From Paraburkholderia sp. (GTDB lineage Bacteria > Pseudomonadota > Gammaproteobacteria > Burkholderiales > Burkholderiaceae), in the NCBI RefSeq assembly GCF_028283785.1, contig NZ_JAPWKB010000019.1, positions 454,001-518,000 on the forward strand: 64,000 bases of DNA. The letters are read 5' to 3'. Every line of letters starts with the position of its first letter. The first letter of the stretch is position 1. Of this stretch, positions 52,360 to 62,202 are shown one piece after another. Below the pieces are notes generated by a model that searched no databases, was not told the origin of the DNA, and saw only the letters and a list, made by a program, of their open reading frames with translations. The position numbers and the translations under genes were made by a program.

Positions 52360-53076
52360 TCACAGCCCGATTTCGCTCAGCAGCTTTTGCAGTTCCATCG
52401 GCGAATGGACGACATAAGTGGCGTGCCATCGGGTCGGCGGGATGTCGTTGCCGCAGTAGCCGTAGGCGGCCGCGACCGTCACCATGCCCGCAGCGAAGCC
52501 GGCCTGCACGTCGCGCAGGTCGTCGCCGACATACACCACGCGCTCCGGCGGCAAACCGAGTTCGCGCGCCGCATGCAACAACGGCGCGGGATGCGGCTTC
52601 GAATGCGGCGTGGTATCGCCGCTGACCACACAACCGGCGCGCGCATCGAGTCCGAGTTGGGCGACGAGTGGATCGGTCAGTCGCGCGACCTTGTTCGTCA
52701 CGATGCCCCACCGGACATTGCGGTCGTCGAGGTCGTCGAGCAACGCGTCGATGCCGGGGAACAGCGTCGTTTCGATGCAGAGGTCGGCTTCGTAGTTGGC
52801 GAGGAACTCTTCGCGCATCGACGCGAATTCGTGATCGTCCGGTCCGATGCCGAACGCACCGCCGATCAATCCGCGCGCACCCGCCGAGGCGAGCGGACGT
52901 AGATCTTCGAGCGGCACCATGTCCATGCCGCGCTCGTGGCGCATTTTATTGACGGCGGCGGCGAGGTCGGGCGCGGTGTCGGCGACCGTACCGTCGAGAT
53001 CGAACAGAACGGCCTGGCAGAGACCGATCGAGGCTTCGTTGTCTTCGCGCTGGGGCAGGGGCGTAGGATCGGACAT
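52360..53076 (-). CDS. gph: Phosphoglycolate phosphatase
   Basis: A 238-residue HAD-superfamily hydrolase that dephosphorylates 2-phosphoglycolate, formed for example during DNA repair. Motif I LFDLDGTVADTAPDL has the nucleophile Asp. Motif II is IVTNK, the motif III Lys is in HSKPHPAPL, and motif IV is VGDDLRD. It follows ubiG by 30 bp, a usual betaproteobacterial arrangement. Confidence 0.93.
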   Translation of the reverse strand: MSDPTPLPQREDNEASIGLCQAVLFDLDGTVADTAPDLAAAVNKMRHERGMDMVPLEDLRPLASAGARGLIGGAFGIGPDDHEFASMREEFLANYEADLCIETTLFPGIDALLDDLDDRNVRWGIVTNKVARLTDPLVAQLGLDARAGCVVSGDTTPHSKPHPAPLLHAARELGLPPERVVYVGDDLRDVQAGFAAGMVTVAAAYGYCGNDIPPTRWHATYVVHSPMELQKLLSEIGL

Positions 53077-53106
53077 GGGCAGTGTAGGAAAGTTAGGTCG
53101 CGCGCG

Positions 53107-53805
53107 TCAGACGTCGCGCCGGCAGGCGAGCATATAGTTCACGCTGGTATCGTCCGACAGCGCGAAATGCTTGCTGAGAGGGTGATACACGATGCCTTTG
53201 ATCTCCACCGTGCGCAGTCCAGCGGCACGTACGTAGCCCGCCAGTTCCGACGGTTTGATAAAGCGCGCGTAATCGTGCGTGCCCTTCGGCAACATGCGCG
53301 CAATGTATTCGGCGCCGATCACCGCGAACAGGTACGACTTCACATTCCGGTTGAGCGTCGAAAAGAACACCCAGCCGCCCGGTTTGACCAGCGTCATGCA
53401 TGCCTCGACGACACCGGCCGGTTGCGGCACGTGTTCGAGCATTTCCATGCAGGTGACGACGTCGTATGTGCCGGGTTCGCGGGCGGCGAGCGCTTCGGCG
53501 GCGATCTCTTCGTAATCGACGGTGACGCCGCTTTCGAGGCTATGCAGATCGGCGACGCCGAGCGCTTGCGTCGACAGATCGATGCCTTTGACATTCGCGC
53601 CGCGTCCTGCCATCGATTCCGACAGAATGCCGCCGCCACATCCGATATCCAGCACCCGTTTTCCCGGCAGATGCGCATGGGCGTCGATCCAGCCGAGGCG
53701 CACGGGATTCAACTCGTGCAAGGGCTTGAATTCTGCATTCGGGTCCCACCAGCGATGAGCGAGATCGCTGAATTTTTGTAGTTCGTGGGGATCGGCGTTG
53801 GTCAT
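53107..53805 (-). CDS. ubiG: Ubiquinone biosynthesis O-methyltransferase
   Basis: A 232-residue SAM-dependent methyltransferase that carries out both O-methylation steps of ubiquinone synthesis at the membrane. Features: FSDLAHRWWDPNAEFKPLHE near the N-terminus, SAM motif VLDIGCGGGILSESMA, and CMEMLEHVPQPAGVV. The ATG at 53805 gives the normal family length; the frame extends 14 codons further upstream. Confidence 0.95.
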   Translation of the reverse strand: MTNADPHELQKFSDLAHRWWDPNAEFKPLHELNPVRLGWIDAHAHLPGKRVLDIGCGGGILSESMAGRGANVKGIDLSTQALGVADLHSLESGVTVDYEEIAAEALAAREPGTYDVVTCMEMLEHVPQPAGVVEACMTLVKPGGWVFFSTLNRNVKSYLFAVIGAEYIARMLPKGTHDYARFIKPSELAGYVRAAGLRTVEIKGIVYHPLSKHFALSDDTSVNYMLACRRDV

Positions 53806-53962
53806 GGCAAAGGCGGCCTTGATGAAGACAATGGGCGGGACGGGCAATCAAAGCCCCGAGTATATAGGCCGACGTCGCACCGGGCAAAATAGCGGCGCAT
53901 CCAAAGGGTGGTATCAGCGGATGATTCGGACCCGTTTCACGCGTTGATTTGACGCGACACAA

Positions 53963-53990
53963 TAAAAAAAGCCCCGCCGAGGCGGGGCTT
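53963..53990 (-). terminator. Rho-independent terminator of the OmpA-family gene
   Basis: 7-8-bp GC stem GCCCCGC / GCGGGGC followed on the minus strand by a run of seven T residues, 24 bp after the stop at 54014. Confidence 0.9.
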
Positions 53991-54013
53991 TTGATTCTGC
54001 GGTAACTCGCAGC

Positions 54014-54661
54014 TTACTGCTTCGAAGTACCGACAACTTCGACTTCCACGCGACGATCCGGTGCGAGGCAGGCGACGAGTTGCTTGTGGTTCTTCTGGTT
54101 GCAACCGGTCGTGACCGGGTTGCGCTTGCCCTTGCCTTCCGTGTAGATGCGGTTGGCTTCGATGCCCTTGCTGACCAGGTATGCCTTGACAGCTTGTGCA
54201 CGACGCAGCGACAGACGGTCGTTGTACTTGTCCGAACCGATGCGGTCGGTGTAGCCCGTCGCAACCACAACTTCCAGGTTCAGCGCGCCGATCTTCGATG
54301 CCAGATCGTCCAGCTTTTCCTTGCCAGCCGGCTTCAGGATAGCCTTGTCGAAGTCGAACAGCGCGTCAGCTTGGTACGTGACCTTTTGGCTGACGATAGC
54401 GGGCGGCGGCGTAACCGGAGCCGGCGGCGTCGGAGCTTGGGCAACCAGCGCGCCGTCGCACTTTGCGTTAGCGGTAGCCGGGGTCCAGAATGCATCGCGC
54501 CAGCAAAGCTCGTTCGTGCCGTTCATCCACACGTATTCGCCGGTGCCGTTCACCCAGTTGTCGTTCGTAGCTTGTCGCGACGCCGGCACCGATTGCGCCA
54601 TAGCGGATGCAGCCATAACTGCGGTAGCTGCAATGAACGCGAGCTTTGAAAGTTTATTCAT
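54014..54661 (-). CDS. OmpA-family outer membrane protein
   Basis: A 215-residue protein with a signal peptide (cleavage about AMA-QS, residue 22). An N-terminal ~60-residue segment with WVNGTGEYVWMNGTNELCW and two Cys is followed by a Pro-rich linker (APTPPAPVTPPPA) and a C-terminal peptidoglycan-binding OmpA domain (FDFDKAILKPAGKEKL, TGYTDRIGSDKYNDRLSLRR, APDRRVEVEV). It anchors the outer membrane to peptidoglycan. GAGAGGAG lies 4-5 bases before the ATG, consistent with high expression. It heads the ompA-ubiG-gph order, but a terminator separates it from ubiG. Confidence 0.93.
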   Translation of the reverse strand: MNKLSKLAFIAATAVMAASAMAQSVPASRQATNDNWVNGTGEYVWMNGTNELCWRDAFWTPATANAKCDGALVAQAPTPPAPVTPPPAIVSQKVTYQADALFDFDKAILKPAGKEKLDDLASKIGALNLEVVVATGYTDRIGSDKYNDRLSLRRAQAVKAYLVSKGIEANRIYTEGKGKRNPVTTGCNQKNHKQLVACLAPDRRVEVEVVGTSKQ

Positions 54662-55159
54662 ATTTCTCCTCTCGAAATTGAGATTACCGCAGGTTTACTG
54701 CGAGCTTGTTGACGAAGACAAGTCATACATTGCTCGAAGTATAACATTGGTGCGGAACAAAAGACGCGCTGTGTAGACTTCGAGCCGTGTCTAACTTTGT
54801 GCGTTGGCATTTTGCCATATCGTTCCCTTCCGACGATAAAAAAATCAAGACCCCATCCCGCCCCCTATCCAATTGTGGTGCATGAGCAACACACGGCGAG
54901 GGGCGTCAGCGGTCCGCCAGTCAAGGCTTCGCGCGAAATTTGCCCACGCATAAAACGGGCCTGACACCGCTTCTGGCACCGTTTTAAATGCGGCCTCGTG
55001 GTGCGTCCGGCGCGTCTTCAACTAATAGGTATACGTGTGACGACCCCAGGCCTCGGGCGGGGGTGTCGCACGTGTTAGAATCGCGTGATGCATTGCGCCT
55101 GCAATGCTTACGCGAGGGCGCGGCAGCATGCGCGTCCTGGCACGTAAAAGATACGGATA
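54662..55159. other. Divergent promoter region of ompA and gyrA
   Basis: 498 bp without a credible gene. On the minus strand a TATACT hexamer at about 54735-54740 may be the ompA -10 box. No RNA gene or repeat recognised. Confidence 0.5.
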
Positions 55160-57790
55160 ATGGATCAATTCGCCAAAGAGACTCTGCCAATCTCCCTAGA
55201 GGAGGAAATGCGCCGTTCGTATCTCGATTACGCGATGAGCGTGATCGTGGGGCGTGCGCTTCCCGATGTCCGCGATGGCCTGAAGCCGGTCCACCGGCGC
55301 GTGCTGTACGCGATGCACGAACTCAACAACGACTGGAACCGTGCCTACAAGAAGTCCGCTCGTATCGTCGGCGATGTGATCGGTAAATATCACCCGCACG
55401 GCGACACCGCTGTCTACGACACCATCGTCCGGATGGCGCAGAACTTCTCGCTGCGCTACATGCTGGTGGACGGTCAAGGTAACTTCGGTTCCGTCGACGG
55501 CGACAACGCCGCGGCCATGCGGTACACCGAAATCCGCATGGCGAAGATCGGTCACGAACTGCTCGCCGACATCGACAAGGAAACGGTCGACTTCCAGCCG
55601 AACTACGACGGCAGCGAAAACGAACCGGCCATTCTGCCGGCGCGGATTCCCAATCTGCTGATCAACGGTTCGTCGGGGATCGCGGTCGGGATGGCAACCA
55701 ACATTCCGCCGCACAACCTGAACGAAGTTGTCGACGCTTGCCAGCATCTGCTGAAAAACCCGGAAGCGACGATCGACGAACTGATCGAGATCGTTCCGGC
55801 GCCGGATTTCCCGACCGCCGGCATCATCTACGGCGTCGCCGGCGTGCGCGATGGCTATCGCACGGGCCGCGGCCGCGTCCTGATGCGCGCGCTCACGCAC
55901 TTCGAAGAGATCGACCGCGGTCAGCGCATGTCGATCATCGTCGACGAGTTGCCGTATCAGGTGAACAAGCGCTCACTCCTCGAGCGCATCGCCGAACTGG
56001 TCAACGAGAAGAAGCTCGAAGGCATTTCCGATATTCGCGACGAATCCGACAAGAGCGGCATGCGTGTCGTGATCGAGTTGAAGCGCGGTGAAGTGCCCGA
56101 AGTCATTCTTAACAATCTGTACAAAGCAACGCAGCTTCAGGACACGTTCGGCATGAACATGGTCGCGCTCGTCGACGGCCAGCCGAAGTTGTTGAACCTG
56201 AAGGAAATGCTGTCGTGCTTCCTGTCGCATCGTCGGGAAGTGCTGACGCGGCGCACGGTGTACGAACTGCGCAAGGCGCGCGAGCGCGGTCACGTGCTCG
56301 AAGGCCTCGCCGTCGCGCTCGCGAACATCGACGAATTCATCGCGATCATCAAGGCTGCGCCGACGCCGCCTATCGCGAAGCAGGAATTGATGATGCGTCC
56401 GTGGGATTCGTCGCTGGTTCGCGAGATGCTGTCGCGCGCCGAGACGGATAACGCCACGATGGGTGGTCGCGATGCGTATCGTCCGGACGGATTGAATCCG
56501 GCATTCGGTATGCAGACTGACGGCCTGTACCGTCTGTCCGACACGCAGGCGCAGGAAATCCTGCAAATGCGTTTGCAACGCCTGACGGGTCTCGAGCAAG
56601 ACAAGATCATCGGCGAATATCGCGACGTGATGGCGGAAATCGCGGATCTGCTCGACATCCTCGCGCGTCCGGAGCGTATTACGGCAATCATCGTCGACGA
56701 ACTGACGTCCATTCGCGCCGAATTCGGCGATGCGCGCCGCTCGAAGATCGAGCTGAACGCAACCGAGCTGAACACCGAAGACCTGATCACGCCGCAAGAC
56801 ATGGTCGTCACCATGTCGCATGCGGGTTACGTGAAATCGCAGCCGTTGTCCGAATATAGCGCCCAGAAGCGCGGCGGTCGCGGCAAGCAGGCCACGGCGA
56901 TGAAGGAAGACGACTGGATCGACACGCTGTTCATCGCGAACACGCACGATCACATTCTGTGCTTTTCGAATCGTGGTCGCGTGTACAGCGTGAAGGTCTA
57001 CGAAGTGCCGCAAGGTTCGCGGAACTCGCGCGGTCGTCCGATCGTCAACATTTTCCCGCTGCAGGACGGCGAGAAGATTACGGTTGTCTTGCCGGTGAAG
57101 GAATTCTCGGCGGATAAATTCGTGTTTATGGGCACCGCGTTAGGAACCGTAAAAAAGACGCCGCTAGAAGCCTTCAGCCGCGTGTTGCGCAAGGGTATTA
57201 TTGCGGTCGGTCTGGACGACGGTGATTACCTGATTGGTGCTGCAATCACCGATGGCCAGCACGATGTGATGCTGTTCTCGGATTCGGGCAAGGCAGTTCG
57301 CTTCGATGAAAACGACGTGCGTCCGATGGGCCGCGAAGCGCGCGGCGTGCGTGGCATGCAGCTCGACGACGGTCAGAACGTCATCGCGCTGCTGGTCGCG
57401 GGCGACGAACTGCAATCGGTGCTGACGGCAACCGAAAACGGTTTCGGCAAGCGCACGCCGATCACCGAGTACACGCGCCATGGTCGCGGCACGAAGGGCA
57501 TGATCGCGATCCAGACGTCCGAGCGGAACGGCAAGGTGGTCGCCGCAACGCTGGTGGATGGCGAGGGGCAGATCATGCTGATCACCGATACAGGCGTGCT
57601 GATTCGCACGCGTGTGTCGGAAATCCGCGAAATGGGGCGTGCAACCCAAGGTGTTACACTCATCAGCCTCGATGAGGGCACGAAGCTCTCCGGTCTGCAA
57701 CAGGTTGCCGAGGCGGAAGCAGAAGTGGAAGGCGACGCCGAAGGTCCCGCTGACGTCGACGGAAGCGGTGAGGAAGGTGGCGCAGCCTGA
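55160..57790 (+). CDS. gyrA: DNA gyrase subunit A
   Basis: An 876-residue subunit that breaks and reseals DNA in negative supercoiling. The catalytic tyrosine is Tyr122 (AAMRYTEIRM). The quinolone-determining region reads HPHGDTAVYDTIVRM, with Thr83 and Asp87. The C-terminal wheel contains the GyrA box QKRGGRG. An acidic Ala/Glu/Asp-rich tail ends the protein. The Thr at 83 is the usual wild-type residue in several betaproteobacteria and pseudomonads, so it does not by itself indicate resistance. It stands upstream of the DUF2059 gene and the serC-aroA cluster, the standard Burkholderia order. Confidence 0.98.
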   Translation: MDQFAKETLPISLEEEMRRSYLDYAMSVIVGRALPDVRDGLKPVHRRVLYAMHELNNDWNRAYKKSARIVGDVIGKYHPHGDTAVYDTIVRMAQNFSLRYMLVDGQGNFGSVDGDNAAAMRYTEIRMAKIGHELLADIDKETVDFQPNYDGSENEPAILPARIPNLLINGSSGIAVGMATNIPPHNLNEVVDACQHLLKNPEATIDELIEIVPAPDFPTAGIIYGVAGVRDGYRTGRGRVLMRALTHFEEIDRGQRMSIIVDELPYQVNKRSLLERIAELVNEKKLEGISDIRDESDKSGMRVVIELKRGEVPEVILNNLYKATQLQDTFGMNMVALVDGQPKLLNLKEMLSCFLSHRREVLTRRTVYELRKARERGHVLEGLAVALANIDEFIAIIKAAPTPPIAKQELMMRPWDSSLVREMLSRAETDNATMGGRDAYRPDGLNPAFGMQTDGLYRLSDTQAQEILQMRLQRLTGLEQDKIIGEYRDVMAEIADLLDILARPERITAIIVDELTSIRAEFGDARRSKIELNATELNTEDLITPQDMVVTMSHAGYVKSQPLSEYSAQKRGGRGKQATAMKEDDWIDTLFIANTHDHILCFSNRGRVYSVKVYEVPQGSRNSRGRPIVNIFPLQDGEKITVVLPVKEFSADKFVFMGTALGTVKKTPLEAFSRVLRKGIIAVGLDDGDYLIGAAITDGQHDVMLFSDSGKAVRFDENDVRPMGREARGVRGMQLDDGQNVIALLVAGDELQSVLTATENGFGKRTPITEYTRHGRGTKGMIAIQTSERNGKVVAATLVDGEGQIMLITDTGVLIRTRVSEIREMGRATQGVTLISLDEGTKLSGLQQVAEAEAEVEGDAEGPADVDGSGEEGGAA

Positions 57791-57912
57791 TCTGCATCAC
57801 ATCGGTTTCAGTAATTGCATGAAAGCCGCGTGGACGAGACTGGCGTATCCGGCATGACCGGAGCGCAGTCCGCGTGGCGAGCTATACGACTAATTTCTCT
57901 TTGGGAGTAATG

Positions 57913-58521
57913 ATGCAAAAACGATTCAAACAATTGATGTTGCTGGCCGCTTTCGTGCCGACCTTCGCGATGGCTCAAGCACTTCAAGCCCAGCAACCGG
58001 CCGCTCCGGCAGCACCTGCCGCTGCAGCCCCGGTCGATCCGGCAAAGCAAGCCGCGATCAAGGACCTGCTGGATGCGATCGACGCGCAAAAGCTCGTCGG
58101 CGCAATCGGTAACAGCGCACAAATGCAAGCGAAGCAACTGGTTCCGGCAATCCTGTCCGACGCACTGTCGGAAAACAAGACGCTGAACGACAAGCAAAAG
58201 CAAGCGTCGGTTCCGGCACTGCAAAAGAACGCCGTGCCGAAGCTGGTTGACTCGGCAGGTCAGGTGTTCGCAACGGATTCGTTCCGTCAGGACGCAATGG
58301 CTGCCCAGTACGACGCTTACGCAAAGTACTACAGCACGCAGGAAATCAAGGATCTGACCACGTTCTACAAGAGCCCGACGGGCCGCAAGTTCATCCAGGT
58401 CCAGGACCAGGTTGGCCGCGACGTCGTGAACGGTCTGATGCAGAAGTACATGCCGCAATCGATCAAGGCAACGCGCGACCAGGCTGACAAGGAAGTCGCC
58501 GCAGTCAAGCCGGCCAAGTAA
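57913..58521 (+). CDS. DUF2059 exported protein
   Basis: A 202-residue protein with a signal peptide (MLLAAFVPTFAMA, cleavage before QALQ), a short Ala/Pro-rich linker, and a DUF2059 domain (FYKSPTGRKFIQVQDQV is the hallmark). Function unknown. Of the two adjacent ATGs the second (57913) is better placed relative to GGGAG. The gene is rich in codons typical of highly expressed genes (Gln CAA/CAG, Lys AAG) and is followed by a strong hairpin. Confidence 0.88.
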   Translation: MQKRFKQLMLLAAFVPTFAMAQALQAQQPAAPAAPAAAAPVDPAKQAAIKDLLDAIDAQKLVGAIGNSAQMQAKQLVPAILSDALSENKTLNDKQKQASVPALQKNAVPKLVDSAGQVFATDSFRQDAMAAQYDAYAKYYSTQEIKDLTTFYKSPTGRKFIQVQDQVGRDVVNGLMQKYMPQSIKATRDQADKEVAAVKPAK

Positions 58522-58613
58522 TCGGTTCAGGCTGAGTTACCGCAATCGCGGTCAATGCACGGAGGGCGCTTCACGGTGCCCGGTGTTTGGCGGGTTGCCG
58601 GTGACAATGCGAT

Positions 58614-58655
58614 AATGGCCGTTTGCGCACACGCGCAAACGGCCATTTTCTTTTT
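58614..58655 (+). terminator. Rho-independent terminator
   Basis: Perfect 15-bp stem (AATGGCCGTTTGCGC and complement) with a 4-nt loop, followed by TTCTTTTTC, 92 bp after the DUF2059 stop and before serC. Confidence 0.88.
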
Positions 58656-58708
58656 CGGGCGCGAATTCGCTGTTTTCTCGCTACGCGCCTGCTTCCGGGA
58701 ACTCCACG

Positions 58709-59791
58709 ATGCGTGTTTTCAATTTCTCCGCGGGACCTGCGGCAATGCCCGAAGAAGTGCTGCGCCAGGCCGCCGACGAAATGCTCGACTGGCATGGCAG
58801 CGGCATGAGCGTGATGGAGATGAGCCATCGCGGCAAAGAATTCATGTCGATTCACGAGGAAGCGCTGACCGATCTGGGCGATCTGCTCGGCATTCCGTCC
58901 ACGCACCGCGCACTGTTTCTGCAAGGCGGCGGTCTCGCCGAAAACGCCATCGTGCCGATGAACCTGCTCGGCAACAAGCCGCGCGTGGACTTCGTGATCA
59001 CGGGTTCGTGGTCGCAAAAGTCGTTCAAGGAAGCGCATCGCTACGGTAACGCGCACATCGCCGCGACCGGCGAAACGCCTGAAGGCTTTACGCGTGCGCC
59101 GCGCCGCGCGGAATGGCAGTTGTCGGACGATCCGGCCTACGTGCATCTGTGCACGAACGAGACCATTCACGGCGTCGAAACCTTCGAGATTCCCGATCTC
59201 GGCGACATTCCGCTGGTGGCCGACGTGTCGTCGCATATCCTGTCGCGCCCGATGGACGTCGCGCGCTACGGCGTGATGTTCGGCGGCGCGCAAAAGAATA
59301 TCGGCATGGCGGGCGTCACGCTCGTGATCGTGCGCGAAGATCTGCTCGATCGCGCGATGCCCATTTGCCCGTCGGCTTTCGAATGGAAGACCGTCGCGGA
59401 TAACAATTCGATGTACAACACGCCGCCAACCTATGCGATCTACGTCGCCGGGCTGGTGTTCAAGTGGTTGAAGAAGCAGGGCGGTCTTGCCGCGATGGAA
59501 GCGCGCAACGTCGAAAAGGCGCAATTGCTGTACGACGCGATCGACGCCAGCAGCTTCTACCGGAACAAGGTCGAACGCGCGTCGCGTTCGCGGATGAACA
59601 TTCCGTTCTTCCTCGCCGACGAATCGCGCAACGAAGATTTCCTGGCCGGCGCAAAGGCGCGCGGGCTGGTGCAGCTGAAGGGCCACAAGTCCGTCGGCGG
59701 CATGCGGGCGTCGATTTACAACGCGGTGCCGCTCGAAGGCGTTAAAGCGCTCGTCGAGTATATGAAGGAATTCGAACAACGCAGCGCCTGA
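58709..59791 (+). CDS. serC: Phosphoserine aminotransferase
   Basis: A 360-residue PLP enzyme that forms O-phosphoserine (serine pathway) and acts in PLP synthesis. The N-terminus RVFNFSAGPAAMPEEVL is diagnostic. The PLP lysine is in FGGAQKNIGMAG. HRGKEFMSIH and the C-terminal GGMRASIYNAV phosphate-binding block are present. First gene of the serC-pheA-hisC-tyrA-aroA cluster. Confidence 0.97.
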   Translation: MRVFNFSAGPAAMPEEVLRQAADEMLDWHGSGMSVMEMSHRGKEFMSIHEEALTDLGDLLGIPSTHRALFLQGGGLAENAIVPMNLLGNKPRVDFVITGSWSQKSFKEAHRYGNAHIAATGETPEGFTRAPRRAEWQLSDDPAYVHLCTNETIHGVETFEIPDLGDIPLVADVSSHILSRPMDVARYGVMFGGAQKNIGMAGVTLVIVREDLLDRAMPICPSAFEWKTVADNNSMYNTPPTYAIYVAGLVFKWLKKQGGLAAMEARNVEKAQLLYDAIDASSFYRNKVERASRSRMNIPFFLADESRNEDFLAGAKARGLVQLKGHKSVGGMRASIYNAVPLEGVKALVEYMKEFEQRSA

Positions 59792-59864
59792 GCGTCAGCT
59801 TCAGACTGTCGGGCACGCGCTTTCCCGCACTTACCGCGCATTTTCAGGCTAGGCCGTATTCAGC

Positions 59865-60947
59865 ATGGACGACGAACTTAATTCACGACTCAAACCTCTG
59901 CGTGAGCGCATCGATGCGCTCGACGCGCAACTCATCGCACTTCTGAATCAGCGCGCCGCCGTCGCGCTCGAAGTGGGCGAAGTGAAGAAGCATTTCAACG
60001 CGCCGGTGTTTCGTCCCGAGCGCGAGCAGCAGGTCATTGCACGTCTGCAGGATATGAGCGCCGGGCCGCTCGCCGACGATCACATCAGCGCAATCTGGCG
60101 CGAGATCATGGCGGCCAGCCGCGCGCTCGAAAAAACCATCAAGGCCGCGTTTCTTGGGCCGGTCGGGACGTATAGCGAACAGGCGATGCACGAGTACTTC
60201 GGTCGCTCGATCGAAGGGCTGCCGTGTCCGTCGATCGACGAAGTGTTCCGCTCGGTCGAGGCGGGCGCTGCCGAATTCGGCGTCGTGCCGGTCGAAAACT
60301 CCACTGAAGGCGCAGTGTCGCGCACGCTCGATCTGCTGCTCGAATCGCAACTGCTGATCGGTGGCGAACTGGCTTTGCCGATCCATCACAATCTGTTGAC
60401 GCTGAACGGCGGTTTGTCGGGCGTGACGCGCGTGTGCGCGCACGCGCAGGCGCTCGCGCAGTGTCAGGGCTGGCTCGCGGCGAATGCGCCGCATCTGGAG
60501 CGCCAGGCCGTGTCGAGCAATGCGGAAGCGGCGCGTCTCGCGTCGGAAGATCCGACTGTCGCGGCCATCGCGGGCGACCGCGCGGCCACGCATTACGGCT
60601 TGCAGGTCGCGTTTGCGCTGATCCAGGACGATCCGCACAATCGCACGCGCTTCGTGATGATGGGCAAGGACCCGGTCGGCATCAGCGGTTACGACAAGAC
60701 GTCGCTGATCGTGTCGGTGAAGAACGAGCCGGGCGCGGTGTTCAAGCTGCTGGAGCCGCTCGCGCGTCATGGCGTGTCGATGACGCGTTTCGAATCGCGT
60801 CCCGCGCGCGTCAGTCGATGGGAGTACTACTTCTATATCGATCTCGAGGGTCATCGCGACGAACCGGCGGTTGCCGCCGCACTCGCCGAACTCGGCCAGA
60901 AAGCCGCGTTCCTGAAGATTCTCGGCTCGTACCCGCGCGCGCGTTGA
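59865..60947 (+). CDS. pheA: Chorismate mutase / prephenate dehydratase (P-protein)
   Basis: A 360-residue bifunctional enzyme of phenylalanine synthesis. N-terminal AroQ chorismate mutase (about 5-90, LRERIDALDAQLIALLNQR), prephenate dehydratase (about 95-275, FLGPVGTYSEQAMHEYFG, NSTEGAVSRTLDLL), and a C-terminal ACT domain (SLIVSVKNEPGAVFKLL, FESRPARVSRWEYYFYID) for feedback by phenylalanine. It lies 73 bp after serC. Confidence 0.97.
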   Translation: MDDELNSRLKPLRERIDALDAQLIALLNQRAAVALEVGEVKKHFNAPVFRPEREQQVIARLQDMSAGPLADDHISAIWREIMAASRALEKTIKAAFLGPVGTYSEQAMHEYFGRSIEGLPCPSIDEVFRSVEAGAAEFGVVPVENSTEGAVSRTLDLLLESQLLIGGELALPIHHNLLTLNGGLSGVTRVCAHAQALAQCQGWLAANAPHLERQAVSSNAEAARLASEDPTVAAIAGDRAATHYGLQVAFALIQDDPHNRTRFVMMGKDPVGISGYDKTSLIVSVKNEPGAVFKLLEPLARHGVSMTRFESRPARVSRWEYYFYIDLEGHRDEPAVAAALAELGQKAAFLKILGSYPRAR

Positions 60948-61002
60948 TTCGCCGCCGCGCCGCCGTCGCACACATTCAATCAATCGCTGTCCGGAGAGAC
61001 TC

Positions 61003-62109
61003 ATGACTACGCCATTCGGCCCTTCCTACGTGCGCGCGATCGCGCCTTATATCGCCGGCAAACCGATTTCGGAAGTCGCGCGTGAGTTTGGTCTGGACGA
61101 AGCGGCCATCGTGAAGCTCGCGTCGAACGAAAACCCGCTTGGCATGCCGGAATCCGCGTTGCGCGCGATGACTCAGGCGGCCAGCGAACTCGGCCGTTAC
61201 CCGGATTCGAACGCATTCGAACTGAAGGCGGCGCTGGCGGCACGCTACGACGTCCCGGCCGACTGGATCACGCTCGGCAACGGCAGCAACGACATTCTCG
61301 AAATCGCCGCGCACGCGCTGGTTCAAAAGGGCGAAGCGATCGTCTACGCGCAGTATTCGTTCGCGGTGTATGCGCTGGCCACGCAAGGGATCGGCGCACG
61401 CGCGATCGTCGTGCCGGCCGTCGATCACGGTCACGATCTCGACGCGATGCTTGCCGCGATCACCGACGACACGCGGTTGATGTTCGTCGCGAATCCGAAT
61501 AATCCGACGGGCACGTTTATCGAAGGTCCGGCGCTCGAAGCGTTCTTGGACAAGGTGCCGCGTCACGTTGTCGTCGTGCTGGACGAGGCGTACACCGAGT
61601 ATTTGCCGCAAGACAAGCGCTACGACGCGATTGGCTGGACGCGCCGTTACCCGAATCTGATGGTGTCGCGCACGTTTTCGAAGGCGTACGGTCTGGCCGG
61701 TTTGCGCGTTGGGTTTGCGATCGCGCAGCCGGAACTGACGGATCTGCTGAACCGTCTGCGTCAGCCGTTCAACGTGAACACGCTCGCGCAGGCGGCTGCG
61801 ATCGCCGCGCTGAACGACGCCGAATTCCTCGAAAAGAGCGCGACGCTCAACGCGCAAGGTTATCGCCGTCTGACCGAAGCGTTCGACACACTCGGCCTTC
61901 AATATGTGCCGTCGTACGGCAACTTCGTGCTGGTGCGTGTCGGCGACGACGCGGACGCCGGCAACCGCGTGAACCTCGCGCTGCTGAAGCAGGGCGTGAT
62001 CGTGCGGCCGGTCGGCAACTACGGTTTGCCGCAATGGTTGCGCATCACGATCGGCCTGCCGGCAGAAAATGAAGCGTTCATCGCCGCGCTCGAAAAGGCG
62101 CTTGCCTGA
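61003..62109 (+). CDS. hisC: Histidinol-phosphate aminotransferase
   Basis: A 368-residue class I/II aminotransferase. The N-terminal block LASNENPLGMPESAL, the PLP-lysine motif SRTFSKAYGLAGLRVG and NPNNPTGTFI identify the HisC family. In this pheA-tyrA context it may also transaminate aromatic 2-oxo acids. GGAGAG lies about 7 bases before the ATG. Confidence 0.93.
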   Translation: MTTPFGPSYVRAIAPYIAGKPISEVAREFGLDEAAIVKLASNENPLGMPESALRAMTQAASELGRYPDSNAFELKAALAARYDVPADWITLGNGSNDILEIAAHALVQKGEAIVYAQYSFAVYALATQGIGARAIVVPAVDHGHDLDAMLAAITDDTRLMFVANPNNPTGTFIEGPALEAFLDKVPRHVVVVLDEAYTEYLPQDKRYDAIGWTRRYPNLMVSRTFSKAYGLAGLRVGFAIAQPELTDLLNRLRQPFNVNTLAQAAAIAALNDAEFLEKSATLNAQGYRRLTEAFDTLGLQYVPSYGNFVLVRVGDDADAGNRVNLALLKQGVIVRPVGNYGLPQWLRITIGLPAENEAFIAALEKALA

Positions 62110-62202
62110 TCGTGACGTGCGATCCCGGCCGGGCGTCGCGTCCGGCCGCTACGCGATGAATCCACCCCGCGCGCCGTCAGGCGCGCTTTTTCCATAACCG
62201 TC

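Noticed and set aside
55400..55430. Thr83 in GyrA as a quinolone-resistance mutation
   Set aside because: Thr at this position is a normal wild-type residue in several related proteobacteria; Asp87 is also wild type.
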